Shown in pieces: positions 11,701-26,700 of a DNA stretch of 64,000 nt. The stretch is from contig OX235275.1 of assembly GCA_944472155.2 (NCBI GenBank), positions 28,200,865 through 28,264,864 of the forward strand. Direction: 5' to 3'. Origin of the DNA: Trichobilharzia szidati. Taxonomy: Eukaryota; Platyhelminthes; Trematoda; Strigeidida; Schistosomatidae. Below the pieces are notes generated by a model. That model ran no database searches. It was given only the letters and a program-made list of their open reading frames with translations, and was not told the DNA's origin. The position numbers were made by a program, and so were the translations under genes. Position 1 is the first letter of the stretch. Each line of letters begins with the position of its first letter.

Positions 11701-14700
11701 GCCACATGAGGCGTGGTTGGTGAGTATTCTACCACTGGAACCACTGATGCACTGAAGAGCATTCAGATATCTTTAAAGAACGAGAAGAAATGTACGTTTT
11801 GAGATTGATATTCACCTGATAACCAGCACTAAATATGATATGTGTAACGCTTCATTTGTCGTTTGTTTTCACAATTGTCATTAGAAATACATGTGTCTGT
11901 TTTCACTTGAAATAGACGATCTGGTTTCATGCTCATGTATGATAGATGGCATGGATGAGGATGTCAAAACCAACTAGGGTCGAATCGGATCGGGGAAGCG
12001 AAACAGGCGGTGATTTTTGCATAGAACTCTCTTTGAAGAACTGAAACACTTAGCACAAGAAATAAGAATGGGGATGTTTCACGATAATAGTATCATATCA
12101 GTACTTCTTAGTCGTTCAAGGACCTAGTACTTCACCGGGAACATTTCCAACAGGCTACTTGAAAATGATTTGGATATAAGACTGATGGAACCTTCAAGTG
12201 ACATCACATCAGGCTTTCTAGTGGAAGCTGAATGAAAAGCAACAGGTTGGATGTGCTAGAATAACTTACAGAAGATCATGAAGTGTGGAAAAAACGAACG
12301 TTTGTGGTCAGTCGTGAAAATGGTGGCAGAGAATTTTGCATTGAAGTACAGTAGTTTAGGCTGTCAGCCACCATCCAGCATGCATATGGTGGAGGAAAAA
12401 GAGCGAAGCTAAAGTGTCATAGCTAAAATCACAGTGACCTTGTACAACCAATCAGAATTTAGATGCAACAAAAGTCACATAGTCATTGAGAGATGTATTA
12501 AAAACGTTTTAAACATGATATTACATTGGACAATTTTCTCTAATGTGTTGTAGAAATGTCTCTCAGTTTCTTCAGGGATAATCCTCAGAGATATCTTACC
12601 ACAACCGATACATCTATTCATCGAGGTAGGCTCCTGTAAATCTTACTACTTTGGGATCCACTGATATTCTTGATTCTTTCCCTCTCCCTCACCCAAAATC
12701 CTTCGAAAGAATTAGTTTGGGTGCCTGTGATCGGATCCACGACATCGGAGGAGTGGTTGTCAAGATGGTGAATATAACCCAAACTAGTTATATCCCCTCC
12801 ATTCGTCAATATATGTGTGGTCGTTCCTGGCATTATCAAGCGCTGAACAATTGGAATTAATACCCCGGTACTTCCTTTATTGGGCATTGTTTCCACTAAA
12901 CCTTTACGTACTGAGTGAGGCGTCGTATATTCCAAGCACCCAAACTTGATTAGCCCTTCTCGCTGCCCTGTTACACTTCTTCTTTATGAGGACAGTTTCA
13001 TCAATTTGAACGATCGCACTACCCTTACTTCTCCTCCGAGGAAGGTGGTGATTCTCTCCAACTTCCATAATGTTATGTCTCTACAATTCTGATACTGTAG
13101 TACTGCAGAGACACCGGACTGTTTTCCAGCTGGTGCTGCCCTTAAAACAGGCCTTTGAGAAGTTCAACAATGTATATGAACCGTAGGAAATTTTACAAAG
13201 ACATTTTAGATTTGGAGGAAAAAATACCTAGGGAATAAGTGAAATACTCCACACCTACCCTCACAAACTGATTTTCTCGTATAACATCAATGACATGCAT
13301 AGCAGTATTTATCTCCCACAAGGTCATATTGTGATAGTCTGCCTCAACCCACCATACACACACAGAGACGTCTTCGTCACTGTAATTAACACAGTAGTTA
13401 AATACTCGATCTCCATGGAACACATTAACCAAAGCCATAAAGGCAGGCATAATTTCGATTCGGAATAACCTTCCGTGGTATCCTCTCAACCTGATTGGTT
13501 CTTCAAGATCAACTTTTCGAAGGTCTTGACTTTGGCTACGATAGTTGTTTAACTTCTCCGAGAAAAATATTCAAAAGAACTATTATGAACAGAAATATAT
13601 TCGGAATTGAAGAGCAGTAATATGTGGAAATATAGGGATTCAATCAAAGAGTGAATGCATCTGCACCATTCATTGGTTGGTCCTTAGCATCCCTTGGTTC
13701 CCAACCAGGTAGGTAGTCTACATCCCTCCCGTCCCCCACACCTGTTTGTGGCTCATAAATGGAATTTGTAAATCCTACTGGGAAAACAAACTTATGAGTA
13801 ATAATGAAAATCTAAGTCAATCAATAATAGTTGCAAAATAAAGATTTTCAAGTTCTCGTGTTTTATTTTTAATTCATCACTTTTAATGGTTAGGAGTGAA
13901 ACATACATTCTTTTTTTTCCTCATATCCCATATATAGGACACTTTCTTTTTAAGCGCTGAAGAGTGTATTACAGCTGCACACTTTCAAAATCTGTATCCA
14001 AATATCTGTCGTCTTAGTCCAGATGGGTGTTTCGGATCGAAATTTGTCACTGTTGTCGTCACCGGTGATGCATCAAATCATATCCATTTTGAAGCTTATC
14101 AAGTGAGTAATCAAGCTATGGCATTGGAGAAGGATAATATTTTAGTTCCAACGTATGATGCACCTGAATTGGGTTATATTCGTGAGACTACAAGAGAACA
14201 ATTTGTACCAGAAGTATTTTATGCGGTAGGTGGTGGCGGTGATGGAGGTGTTTCGTTTATTTATCACTTTTATTTTCTGTTAATTAACTGTTATTCATTC
14301 AGAATTCGAACATTTTAACTAGCTTAAGGTGGTTCGTATCTGATGACGTCGGTGTATCGAATGAGTGAGTTGTCATCACCACTACTGGTTATGATTTGAG
14401 GGAGTGGTCTCCGACTACTCGCTATCACTCAATTAGTAGTATGTAACTTGATGTATTATTGTTAATTATCTTCATTGAATTATCGTACCTCGCATATATA
14501 TCCATCTTTTACCAATGGTCAAGTTGAAAGTTGTCACCACTGAACATCTGTGCCAAACGCTAACTGAATAATCAATTGGTTACAGGATTTCATCATGAGT
14601 TGACATCGGTCAGAGTACCATTGAAAATCTAGCAGGGAGTACTGGATAGCTGTTTCTTCCTAATCTGGTACTCCTCACCAGCACGCGCCCACCACAAGAG

Positions 14701-17700
14701 TTCGAACCTATGACCTTCCAGTTACAGGGCGAGTGCGTAGACCATTAAGCCACTGGGACCTCCTGATCCAATGGCCCATACATTCTAACTTCTGCCAATT
14801 CACCATATAGAGCGACCACTAGCCGATGTTTAAGAGCTCGCTTTGTAACCTGTAAGTCCTGGATTCGAGCCCTGGTGGGTGCGTACTGGTGAAGAGCCTC
14901 CGGCTAGGAAGAAACAGCTATCTAATATGCTCAGCTGGTTTTTGCGATGGCTCTCTAATTGATGTCAGCTCATAATGAAATTCTGTAACCAATGTAATCC
15001 CTGCAAACCAACATTTGAATAATCAGTGGTAGAACTTTGAAATAAAGTGCAGCAGTTGAATATGTTCCACTTTGTAAAAGTGCATATTAAGTCACAAGGA
15101 AGAAATGCACAAGAACCATAGTAACAAAAAATGTGCAATAGGAAGAATGATTCTGACGAAGATTTAATGAATGTGTAAGTTGACAAGAAGTGAATTCACT
15201 TGAACCATTGAAAATAATTTTGAGTCATGTTACCAACACTCTCCAACTATTTGTTCTTAGTAGCTTTGCAAAACTATGGATCTCCTTATAAACGTTCTCA
15301 TTGTTATATTATAATTATTATTCCTTTAGACTCTAAGCGAAACATAGGACTTCATTAACAGCATTTGTTGACCGTATCCTGTTGTCTTCAGTCCTCTGTG
15401 GCTGGCTCCATGGTCGCCCATAATCTCTAACCGTTATCTCGCACAATTTCCTCTATGTTACCTTCACATCTATGCACAAATTGTCGCTTCCAGTTCGACT
15501 TCCACTTTAGGCCTAGCCTGGCGCGTTATTTCACTCAAATGAGTGTCCTCAGCGTATGACCATTCCATCTCCATTTTCTCTAGTATATTTGTTGAGCAAT
15601 AGGTTTCTTGGTTGGTTCGTTTTCTAACAAGAGTTTCTTGTTGCTTTTTTTTTGTTTTGACTGGCCATTTGATTCAACGAAAGCAGCTACAGTGCCACCT
15701 GTTAGAAATTATCTTCGTCACGGATGCGCCAACTCTAAACACAATCACTAGTGCTGTTACAATATTCGCTCGATGTAAATTTATTCAACCGATGGTATTT
15801 TTCACTTATCATACATTAACAAATACTGCAAAAAAAAAACACCACGATACTACATACTACTAATAGATTGATATGAGTAGTTGCATCCACTCAAATCATA
15901 CTGTAGCGCTTAGCAGACCCATTAGTTATGATGCAGATGCCCAAACAAAAAGCAACGGACTGCTATTCCATTTTGTGAAAATGTTACTGGTTACTGTACA
16001 ACCACTTGCATTTCCATGCAGTTAGCAATGAGCCATACCTCTTGTATGGAGAGGAGATGACACTGACTAGCTGAACAAACCTCTGTTGGTGGAATGGGAT
16101 TCAAGCCCGTGAAGAACTGGTTGGAAGTTGAGCACCTACGTCAATGGGCCGCAGGTTCATTCCATCTCCTATAACTTTGACTTGGCTTAACTGGTGCTGT
16201 TGTATTCTATTATTCATAGATTTATAACTGTAGAACTTGAAGAAGAAGAAGAAGTTATTGACTAAAAATATTTAACCTCAAAATGTTTCTTGTTTTGAAG
16301 CCAAAGCAGATGGTGAATTACCACCTTGAACTGTGTGTCTAACCTTTGCTAATTGTGACAGAATAGACATAATCTGTCATGTCCACTTGATGCATCTTCT
16401 GTCTATTGGTGGAATGTAATCCAAATGACTGTGAAACTCTCGGGTCCTAAACTAGACATCATTCATCAAACTGCTACCTCCAAAGAATCTTACTACTTAA
16501 TAATATTTAGTAGTGGAAATAGTATTCATAATTTTTTATTGGCATGTGATTTGCTCGTGCCAGATTGCAATACACCGAATTCCAGGTTAAAAATAGAGAG
16601 GGACGTTATAGAGCATGTTGGCCACTTAACTTATCTACAAATCTTCATAGGCCGCAGTGGACTGATTAGTGATGAAATCTCAGCCTGGACACAAAAGGCT
16701 TTTGCGCCATTAGCCAACATACGTCATCTCTGACGAAGGCCTGATATCGGGCTTTCGATCAAACGACGTGCACACTGTGCATGAGTTCACTTCTTCTTCT
16801 TCCTTTTTGGCTGTGAGACATGGCCATTGAAGATGTGAAAAGGCCAGTTGTCTTTGATCACATGTATATTTTCATCCCATCTCGTGTGGTAAGGAGGGAT
16901 ATTCAATCAATGAGCTTATTCAGCCACATCAATCCAGATGGATAGGGCAAATGTCGATCGTGCGGAGTCGTCGCTTTCCTCAATGTGCAATGCTAGTTAA
17001 CAAGTAATTAGGTAGGAAAGGAGTTGGCGATGATCAAACGAAAACCCGTCACCAATCCATGAAGTTATTGACAGTCGATTTGAACCAGCCAAGTAGGGAG
17101 GTGTAGACTGTCTGGTTGATGTCCATGGGATTCTAAGAACCAATAGCTTGAGATCAGTAGTGTTCTCAGTGGCGCAGATGTATAGATTCCCTATGATTCC
17201 CTATATCCACCTAACCATCATCTTTTATTCATGGTACTGTTCTTTCTCCCTCACATTACTGCTTATTTTTCCTATTTTCCCTAACTATGCGTGCTACATG
17301 AATGGAGTTCCTCACTTCTGTGCTAATTTCTATGTTAAAACTGACTCAGTCAGTCAGTCAGTCGAATCTTTTATTCGCGAACTTATGTGGTCACTGTCAT
17401 TTAGCCTACAGCATTAAGTGTAGGTGTTCAACAAAATCCGTTGATAATTGAAATATAATCGCACATATTACTTATCGATTTTTAAGTACTTTTAGTTTCC
17501 TGTGTTTTCTAATTACTTAGGTTAGTTTGTTAATGTGGATGGTAGTTCACAAAAATTGTGCACGTTAGATCAGGCTGTCCTTAGTCCAAGGGATGTCACA
17601 ATCCAGTGGCTGATACCTTGATGTGGTGATTCGGGTTGCATATCGCAATAATTCAACGGGCTGAACTGACTGGAAAGAAGTCTTATGGACTTCCTCCTAA

Positions 17701-20700
17701 ACCATAAATGTTGACTGGATAGAGGTTAGATTAGAGACAGTTATTCATCAGTGGATACGTTTCTTGTACTATGGTAGGGGTCTGAAGACGAATTCCTAAT
17801 GTTTATGATCAGGAGTATAACAGGGGGAAGATGTCTGTCTTGGGCAACGAACAAGTTACTAATACCACCCCTTCTTGTTCTCCGAAAGAGTGTGGTTGGA
17901 AAATTCCTACATCTTAACTTACCCTGAGGTGGTTGAGAACTCAAGAACGGAGCTTTACCTCCGAAAGGGAGCATGTGGGACCAGTTACAACCAGCTGTCC
18001 ATCTCCCCCCTAGTCACTCAGAACTAATGCTTCTACTCTTTCAAGTACTCCATAAAGGAATCAACCTTCAGGGTGTACGATCTAGAAAGTGGAAACCACC
18101 TACAGGCTTTCGTGGTTTTTAAATGCATTCTCATAATCACTATCCCTCTGTTTGTTTTCTCTCACCGATAATTCTCTTCCCAAAACAGTTTCTTTATCTC
18201 CTCTTATTCCTGTGAATATTGTCATTGTCTGTTATAATCACGTCGCCAACTTCGTATTGAAACCTTCAACCGAACTAAACTGTATGTGACGTAGAGCATA
18301 TTATGCGAAGTCAAGCGTCGTACTAGAATTCATGTAGCCACCCACCTAAGAGCTTTTAGAGAGTTGTCGTTGGAAGTGACAGTAAACAGTAGTATCCGTT
18401 TGAGAGGTATACAGGCGAATCTGATTTGTCAACTCAACCGACGATCGATTTACTATCAACAAAAACGCCTAGTTGATTATACATCACTCAGATAGTACAA
18501 TCTTTTAATGACAAAGATGCTGATTTGCCCACAGTTCGAGATAAAATTTCACCACAGTTTCCTTGGAGACAAACCGAAATTATTCATATCTGGTTGACGT
18601 CATAAATGTCAGTCAAGAGAGTAAGCATAATTGAATCACACCTTATACTACTGACTAACTGAAATGAGTAGCTGGATACTACTCACATCAAACCCGTATT
18701 GCCTACCAATCAGATCGAAGTAATTCAAACACTAGACAGTCATTTCACACTTTTGCAGCCCGAACTTATCAGCTCCCCTGAATTCAAGTGCTGAGTCAAA
18801 CCGGTTACACCACCGATGAGCTGGGCTCGCAAACTAACAAAATGGCCATCTAGTAATCCCAACACTTCGATCTGGCTAGCTGTCGAGTGAGTGCTTCCTT
18901 ACTACTCATATCAGTCAATCAGTAGTACATAATATCGAACGAAAACGCTCACTAAACGTAAACTTCTTCTAAACGACCTGAGAGTTGTGTTTTATCCCTG
19001 CCAAATTAATGATGTTGCATAACTGTCCCGATTCAACCCCCCAGTTTATTAACTGCAAGTGAAGTAGTTGATTATGTTGAGTTTTACATGTGCAAGAAGT
19101 TGCATCGGTCTAAAGTCAACTGGTTGCTGGTGAAGTCTGGGAACGGAATGCACAAGGTTCAGTTGGCAGATGTCAGGTTCCCTTGTATTGCTCGTGCTTA
19201 GTGTAAAAGTCATAGCGAAGTCAGGTGTATAGTATGTAGTTGAGTAAAAAGGGAGAGGAAATCCGTCGATGAGGTGATATTGTGATTACTAGGACATGTT
19301 TTGTGTCCACTAAGCGACATCCTTCTTCGCTTACCAATGTTAGCTGTAATGCGATGAGATTGGAGAGTTGTTTGTGGTGATCAGACTGAAAACGTGGCAT
19401 CTATCCATAAAGTAATTAACCAGTGGGATGAAACACACTGAGTTGTTTAACCCTCAAGTACCCAGAAGAGATTTTCCATACTTCAGGTTAAGAGGCAGAC
19501 TTACCATTTGAGTGCTGATAATACTACCCAATTGCCCAGGCTAAACGTATGCAGAGGAAGAGTCGAACCTATCACCCATCGGCTGAAAGCTCAGTGCCTT
19601 AGCCGATGAACTAGATTAGTAGGCATAGGTTGAACATTTGAGGTATTCAGTATGCTCAGAATCAATGCCTGTATAGAGTCTTGGTGATGTGACGCGAAAT
19701 CTGTTCACTGCTTGTATCATCACTCAATTCCTGCCAGTATTAATTTATACTTCTTCTCTCTCTCTCTCCCTCTCTATGCACATCTCAGCCGCATATCTTT
19801 GTTCGTTGTAGCTACATGTAGCAGTTGTATTTTATGATTTAGCACTTTGAGAATCTCTGTTTTCGCCATTTTAGTATGTTGTAAGTACATTTCTTAGAGT
19901 TATTACAAAGAATAAATTTAGACGTAAGAAACTGTGATTCACTTAAAGTACTATTATAAAATAAATGAACTTAACAATAACAGTAGAAATAATACAGAAT
20001 TCATGTATTTTCACACTGAGCTGTACTTTTAAAAATAGTTTCTGTTATGCATTTTATTATCATGCTCATCACTTATATCAAATAATTATACTCAAAAATT
20101 TGTTGTTCAACACAACTTTGACTTGCTTGACACGCATATCGATAGAACATCAGTTAGCTAGTCAGGTGGTTAGTTAGTTAGTGTTGGTTAGTTGGTTCGA
20201 GCTCATCTGGTAACGGGTTATAAGTCAGACATATTTCATGAGAGCTATTGAAGCTAAATGGTTGCATTCTTGCTTTTCTGATAGAAAGCAGTAATAATAA
20301 TAATAATCTACTTTATTCCAAAAACAGTACTTGTAATCCAGAATGGAATTCTCGGCATTTGTCACAATGTTGCATCTGATTTGCTCCAAATATAAATAGA
20401 ATTAACCAGAGTAATTTGTCCACATTTACGGTATAAACTCAAAAATAAGGTTGTAGAGCTACCTTAATGCTACAGTGTGTTCGTGGTTCCAGGGTAGGAT
20501 GCTCGCCAACCACGTACGCACGCACGTGATATTGGTCCGACTCCCAGCCGATGCATTCTCTGAAACCTCGCCTAATCAATCGGTAGTAATCCCCTTATAA
20601 ATGGAAGTTTAGGCATGTGAGTGCGTCTAGCAACCTCCACCCCGTTAAAAGAGAAACTACACGATCCATATTGAAACTTCAAAGACTGAATCTTGAAGTT

Positions 20701-23700
20701 TGGTGTATGTTCCAGTTTTGAATGTAAAGAAAAATCGAAAAGTAGACTACTGTAAATAAGTTAAAAGATGCATAGTTAAACTTTCAACACATGTATTTGT
20801 TATGATATTTATTTTATTGGAGCATGTCTTCATTCCGACATCTTTCGTAGTCTATTTTGATCTGACATTTATGCAAGTATGCGTAGGACATCATGTGTAA
20901 TCCATAAAAGTAATCGTAGTTGTATTGATTATATGCTATTTTAGTTGCGTTGCATCGATGTTTTACACTGTCTCATATATTTAGTAACCACGGGTGTTTT
21001 TGTTCTGTCTCTCGTGTTAGAAGGTATTATATTAGGCGTTAAGATGCTATGTAGGCGTTGTGAAGTCCTCACCACCCTATTCAAACAATGTTAACTGAAA
21101 TAACCATTCGGTTGGAAACGAGTTAGGACATCAACCCATAAGGTCAGTTTGTATGTGCCACACGAAGAGGTGTAGACTGCCTGATTGGGTTCCTAGAGAT
21201 GCTAAAACCCAAGTGATGTAGTTCAAAATCATCTCATTGTAAATTCACTCTGTGATATTCCATATCATCCGTTCCGCCTGTGTGTAGGTGAAGCGATGCT
21301 GCCTAGGTAGATAAGTGAAGAAAGTTACGTCTTTCAAGTTCCTCCCGTGCTGTTTGTTGTTGTTGGTTGGTAGGTTGTCTTCATCATTTCCGTCTTCTCT
21401 ATGTTTACCTTTTTTTTCAGCCAGTTTGTTGGTTTTCACCTGTAAATCTTCGAGTCTGTGTGAGTGACATTAAACATAAATCATCTGCACAACCCATGTC
21501 TGCTGGAATCTTCTCTTCGGTTCAACGTATTCTTGTCTTCTCATTTGCAAGTACTGTCTGACGCATTATTCTGTTCACCACAATTAAGAATATCATCGGG
21601 GATAATAGACAGCCAGCCTTGTCTTACTCCTGTATTCACTTTGAACGCTTCGTTGATTTTTCTGTTGTGGATCATCTGACACGTGGTTTTGTCTTATGGT
21701 TGTTGAATGAGGTTGATGAAGACTTGAGCAATGCATGCCATAGTGCTGAAGTAGTTTCCAAGTTACTTCTCGGTCAACGCTGTCGAAGGCTTTTTCGAAG
21801 TCGATGACGTCGAGGTAGAGGTTTGACTGGAATTCCTTACTCTGTTCGATAAGGATGCATAAAGTTGCAATTTGGTCAGCCTGGAATCCCCAGTGAATCC
21901 GGCACTAGACCACTGAGATTATATAGATGAAACGATGAATGCTGGTCTCGAATCGCAGTGGGAACATCATTACTCACTGAGGAGACAAGTTTCAAATAGG
22001 AGGAGAAAACACGCCTCTTGGATTCTACTGCTAGGCAACAATGAATCATGAGCCGGTAAAATAATCCTTCTCCTAATTAAAATATGGAGATTTTTCTTCC
22101 TGTGTTAATTAACGTCCTTCATTAATAATAAATCACTCCTCTCGTTTTTTTCCTGGTCTACACTTATTTTACAGACAAAGGATAAATATGGCAATCGTGT
22201 AACACGTGTAGCTCGTCCTTTACCAGTGGAATTTTTACTCATCAATATGCCAACTGCTTTCCCAATTGAACCAGCGTATACAATGGCTAAAATACCGAAT
22301 GACTTTCCTGCTAATTGTCGTTTTCCTATTGAAAATCGTGAATGTCTTGGTCAAATTCAAGTGAGTTTTATACTACCATTATTATTACTATTATTATTAT
22401 TATTAAAACAAAACTTGATACATTTTGGGATTCAAGAGATGCGCCAGACAAAATCTTATCTGTCGGTCGGTCGGTTTTCGACATAGAACTTTGCACATAT
22501 GTTCGGCAGTTCAAGTCGCCACACTCCATGTAGCACACAAAACAAGAGAAGAAAGTAGAAGAAATGCATAATATAGACAGTAAACAGAGGTGTGAGAAAA
22601 AGGAAAAGTAATAACGAAGAACAAAACAGTTTAATTGGAAATCATAAGTCACAAGGAGTGGATGCATCTGCGCCTGCCACTGAGAACGATTTTGAGCCAT
22701 GTCACTAATTGTTTCCAACCATTGGTTTTTACCGTCCCGAGAACCCCAACCAGGAAGTCTACATATTTCTACGTGGCTTAGACTAACTGTCGTGGATTTG
22801 ATTGACTGGTGCCATGTTTTCGTTTGACCGCCGCTATGCCTTTTCCAGCTTGGCCCTAACATTGCCCGTCGAGGAGGGCGATGACTAGGCATATGTAACA
22901 CATGTCCCAACCATCTCAGTCGATGTAATTTCACAGTCTCGTCGACTGATTTCCCCGCCTTACCTATCACTCGACGCCTAACCTGAATATTGCTCACCTT
23001 ATTATACCACTTCACGCGGGAGATAGAACGCAGACACCTATGATCGAAGACAGCTAATCTTTTCATGTCTTCTGCTCTCAATGGCCAGGTCTCACAGCCA
23101 TAAAGGAGGACGGAGCGGACTGTTGAGCAGTACACACGCCCTTTGGTCGATAGTCGGATGTCACGTCTACGCCAGAGACGGCGTAAACTGGCATATGCGA
23201 GCCTAGCCCTCTGTATTCGTGCTGAGATTTCGTCGGAGACAAAATCTTATACTTTATGCGAAAGGTATCATACAACCAGGACGCCCAAACTGAAATAGAT
23301 GGTTGTCTGAAAAAGGCTAACCCCGCCACCCCGCAGGTCTTTAACCTGGTGTTTGATCCACAAGGCAGCAGAGTGGAGTCAAAAGCTACGCGTTCCCATG
23401 GTTCCCGATAACCAAAGCAGGTCCATACATTATTCAAACCTTTCGGATTGTGGAGCCCATATACGTGCACTATAGCTTTGGAATCAGTATTTTCCAGCTC
23501 ACTCTAGATAGAGACCTACAACACATGTCCATCAGTCCGGTTGTAGGTGCCGAATATTCGCATTCACCCTTTCACTTTTGTGAGGAGCAGTCCTGTTGCT
23601 AAGTCAAGGTGGTGAATAGGATTTACCTGGTAGAGGGTGTGAACGCGTGACCGAATTAGAGCCATACGAGAAGAGGATTGAAGTCCATCCACCTATTCTC

Positions 23701-23727
23701 AGAAACCACAGGAAAAGTCATCCTGCC

Positions 23728-23771
<44 letters not shown>

Positions 23772-26700
23772 GATGTTTCTGAAATAACATATAGAATAAT
23801 AAAATCATTAGGAATAGATATCACACTAACCAGGACAATCACTTCATTCAATACTACTACGGAACAAAAGAACTAAATGAGAAAGAAGACAAGATCAAAA
23901 TGAATCTCATGAACTGCCATAAATACTGAATTAATCAAAGTGGGCATCCCCTTGAACTCAGAGAGTGCAGTCGCATCATAATCACGGGAGTATTTGGTAG
24001 TGACATAGTCATTTGCAGAAAGGATGAACAGTTATAATGAAATACACAAAAAACCTTATTACATTGAAATCTCTGTTTGCACATGTACTTCTGTTGTCCT
24101 TTCTTCTATGTTTTTTGTGTGTATTCTTTCACAATGGGTTTCCCATTTCTCCTTTTTCACCGTCTAATCTGTCGCTTGGATATTCAATAATTATTGCAAA
24201 AGGCGAGGTCACACGCTCACAATATCCTACTTATTAGGTTTTGTCAGTAGCACACGTCATACAACTTCTTCTGTCACTACACCAGTTAACAATGGTTTTT
24301 ATGGTTTACTTTGACTCTGGTACTGTCAAATGCCTATATTTCAATATAATTATGTCATTCATATTTGTTATCTAACCTACGGTTAGTTGTCTGCACGTAA
24401 CCAGCAAAGCATACCTCACTACTATCAGCCAATGGGATAAGAGTTTAATCCCCTCTGCAACCTTAACCCAACCAATTCTGGGCATTTGGGTAGTGCCATC
24501 GGCTGTCCAACTTTAAGTTTGCCCTCAAAGCATAGCTCGTTACATATAAAAGCACGTTCTTAAATAAGTAGTGAGACATCGTTTAACTCAAGGATAATGA
24601 CAAAAGTTGTTTGTAAAAATGTTTGTACTTTTACTTGGAGAACTTTATCCACAACAAAAGCCTAGTCGTAGCGAAGAATTGAAAAATGCATCAAATGTTT
24701 GACCTCTTCCTACTGTTCTATATTAAATTTTGACTTTTTGTAGGGATTTGATTGGTTTCAGTATAGATTTGAGAACTCAGGAGCACTGGTTATCCGTTTT
24801 GTCTTAGTTTGAGGCTCTTCAGCAGTGCACAGTCATGATCCATCCTACAAAGGATTGGACCCGTGACCTTCTGATGTCAAGGTGACTCATTTGACTATTT
24901 AGTCACTGAGTTAGAATTGAATGATTCACGGATTGCAATTTCTGTGAATTCGTGATATGGTAATATGATATTAGATAGTTGGAGGCAATCGGCAGGAAGC
25001 CTTGGACCTAGGTTTCGTGCTAGTTGGCACTCATCAGCAAGGCGTATCTGCGACCTTGAAGGAACTCATGTCCCTTCTGAGATTTGAACCCGCGTCACCC
25101 AGTGCTGCAGTCAGATATGGTAATATACCAATGACCCTAGTGAATCTGGTCTCTTAACCTGGCGCACTCCTGAAGCATCCATATAGCTGCTGTTACGCCT
25201 TGATTTTCCCCAGCTGATATTTTAGTTCTTGACAAAATCTACATCGAAATTGTCTGTACTCGTATTGTATCTTGGGGTGACCAGTATCGCTGTGTATAGA
25301 TTTCTTCATGCAAAAACCAAATGTTTCTACAGAATAATATGAGGCCATCATTTATTTCGTTGGATTGTCTTCAGCTGCTTACAACCTAAAAGTTGGTTGT
25401 GTAAATGTACACAGAACTTTGTCATAGTTACAAGGATCAACATGATTTTTGTTAGCAGAGACACATGTTAATGAACAACACTAAGAATTTCCACTTCTGT
25501 AACTTATAAAGGAGATCAAGGTTCAAACAAAATGCAAACACACAAAATTAATGGTCGGATACATAGAAAATAGAATTGCATAGTGAAGATAAGAGGCGAG
25601 AAGTTGATGATTGAGATGAAGGGATGAGAAATCGAGTGAGCAATGCAAAGAAAGACTAATAAGCCAATCTTTCTGAACACGTCAGGTTTTAAACGTTCAA
25701 TATTGGTTACTTCGGCTGATTTGAAGAGAGGAGAGTTGTATTGTTTATTAATAATCTTGAAGGATTTCATACTGTCCACCTCATCGCCTGTATCAACAAG
25801 ATCTCTGGCAGTAGCACTGTCCAAAGCATTTGTTCGCTTGAGACGTAAACGTTTTGGTACATGTTCAGCGAATCAATTGAAGATAAGTTCTTCGTTCTGT
25901 TCCCCAATTGATGCGCAACACTTTTCTTACATGAGTCGCAAACGATAGCTGTTTTCTTGACATACTGACTGGTCGGGCTTGTATATCGCTGTCGCTCGAT
26001 GAGCTATGCTGCCTGGAACGTGTGTTCTTGTTTGGATATTGGTTGGACTAAAAGCAGGTATTATCACAGTGTTAGTCGTTTACACTATGTTCGGGGTATG
26101 GTCGGAATATGTGTGCCCTTCAGGTGACCGATTCTCCGCTCTTAGGACAGGTGGCTGAAAACAAATGTCGACCCCGAATATTGTACATTCCGGCCTACTT
26201 TGTGGCGGCCTGTAGCCAGCGGTATGATCCTTATACGAACACACTAACAGATCGTGTGTATGTGTGTATGTGACAGGCCTGTAACATTCGTCCCCTGGCA
26301 TCTGCAGTCACGCAGCACTAATTCTCTAGTGTAGGCAATCGGCAAGTAACAACCACCACCCCGCCACACACACACACACATCCACTAAGCTATAATGAAG
26401 AATGACCCAATAGGCAAACATCTATGACTAATTATATAGAAGTATCGCATAGATGAACAGAGATTGTAAACAGCATTTCTGCCATCAGATTGATTGAATT
26501 AGTCACACAGTGATTTATAATAATAGTTATAAAATCAATATGCCTTTTCTACATTTGTAGTATGTTATCTGTTCATTTGTAGTGTGTGTTGTTATATGTT
26601 CGTTGATCAGTTGACAAACTGAAATAAAAACTGTTTTTCCGATGTAATAGAAACCTTGAAAGTGTGTGTTAGTTACATCGAACTCTCGGCATACATTAAT

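Noticed and set aside
24744..24815. Possible exon GFDWFQYRFE after TTTTTGTAG
   Set aside because: It runs at once into the tail of a hammerhead SINE and ends in a stop; no family match.
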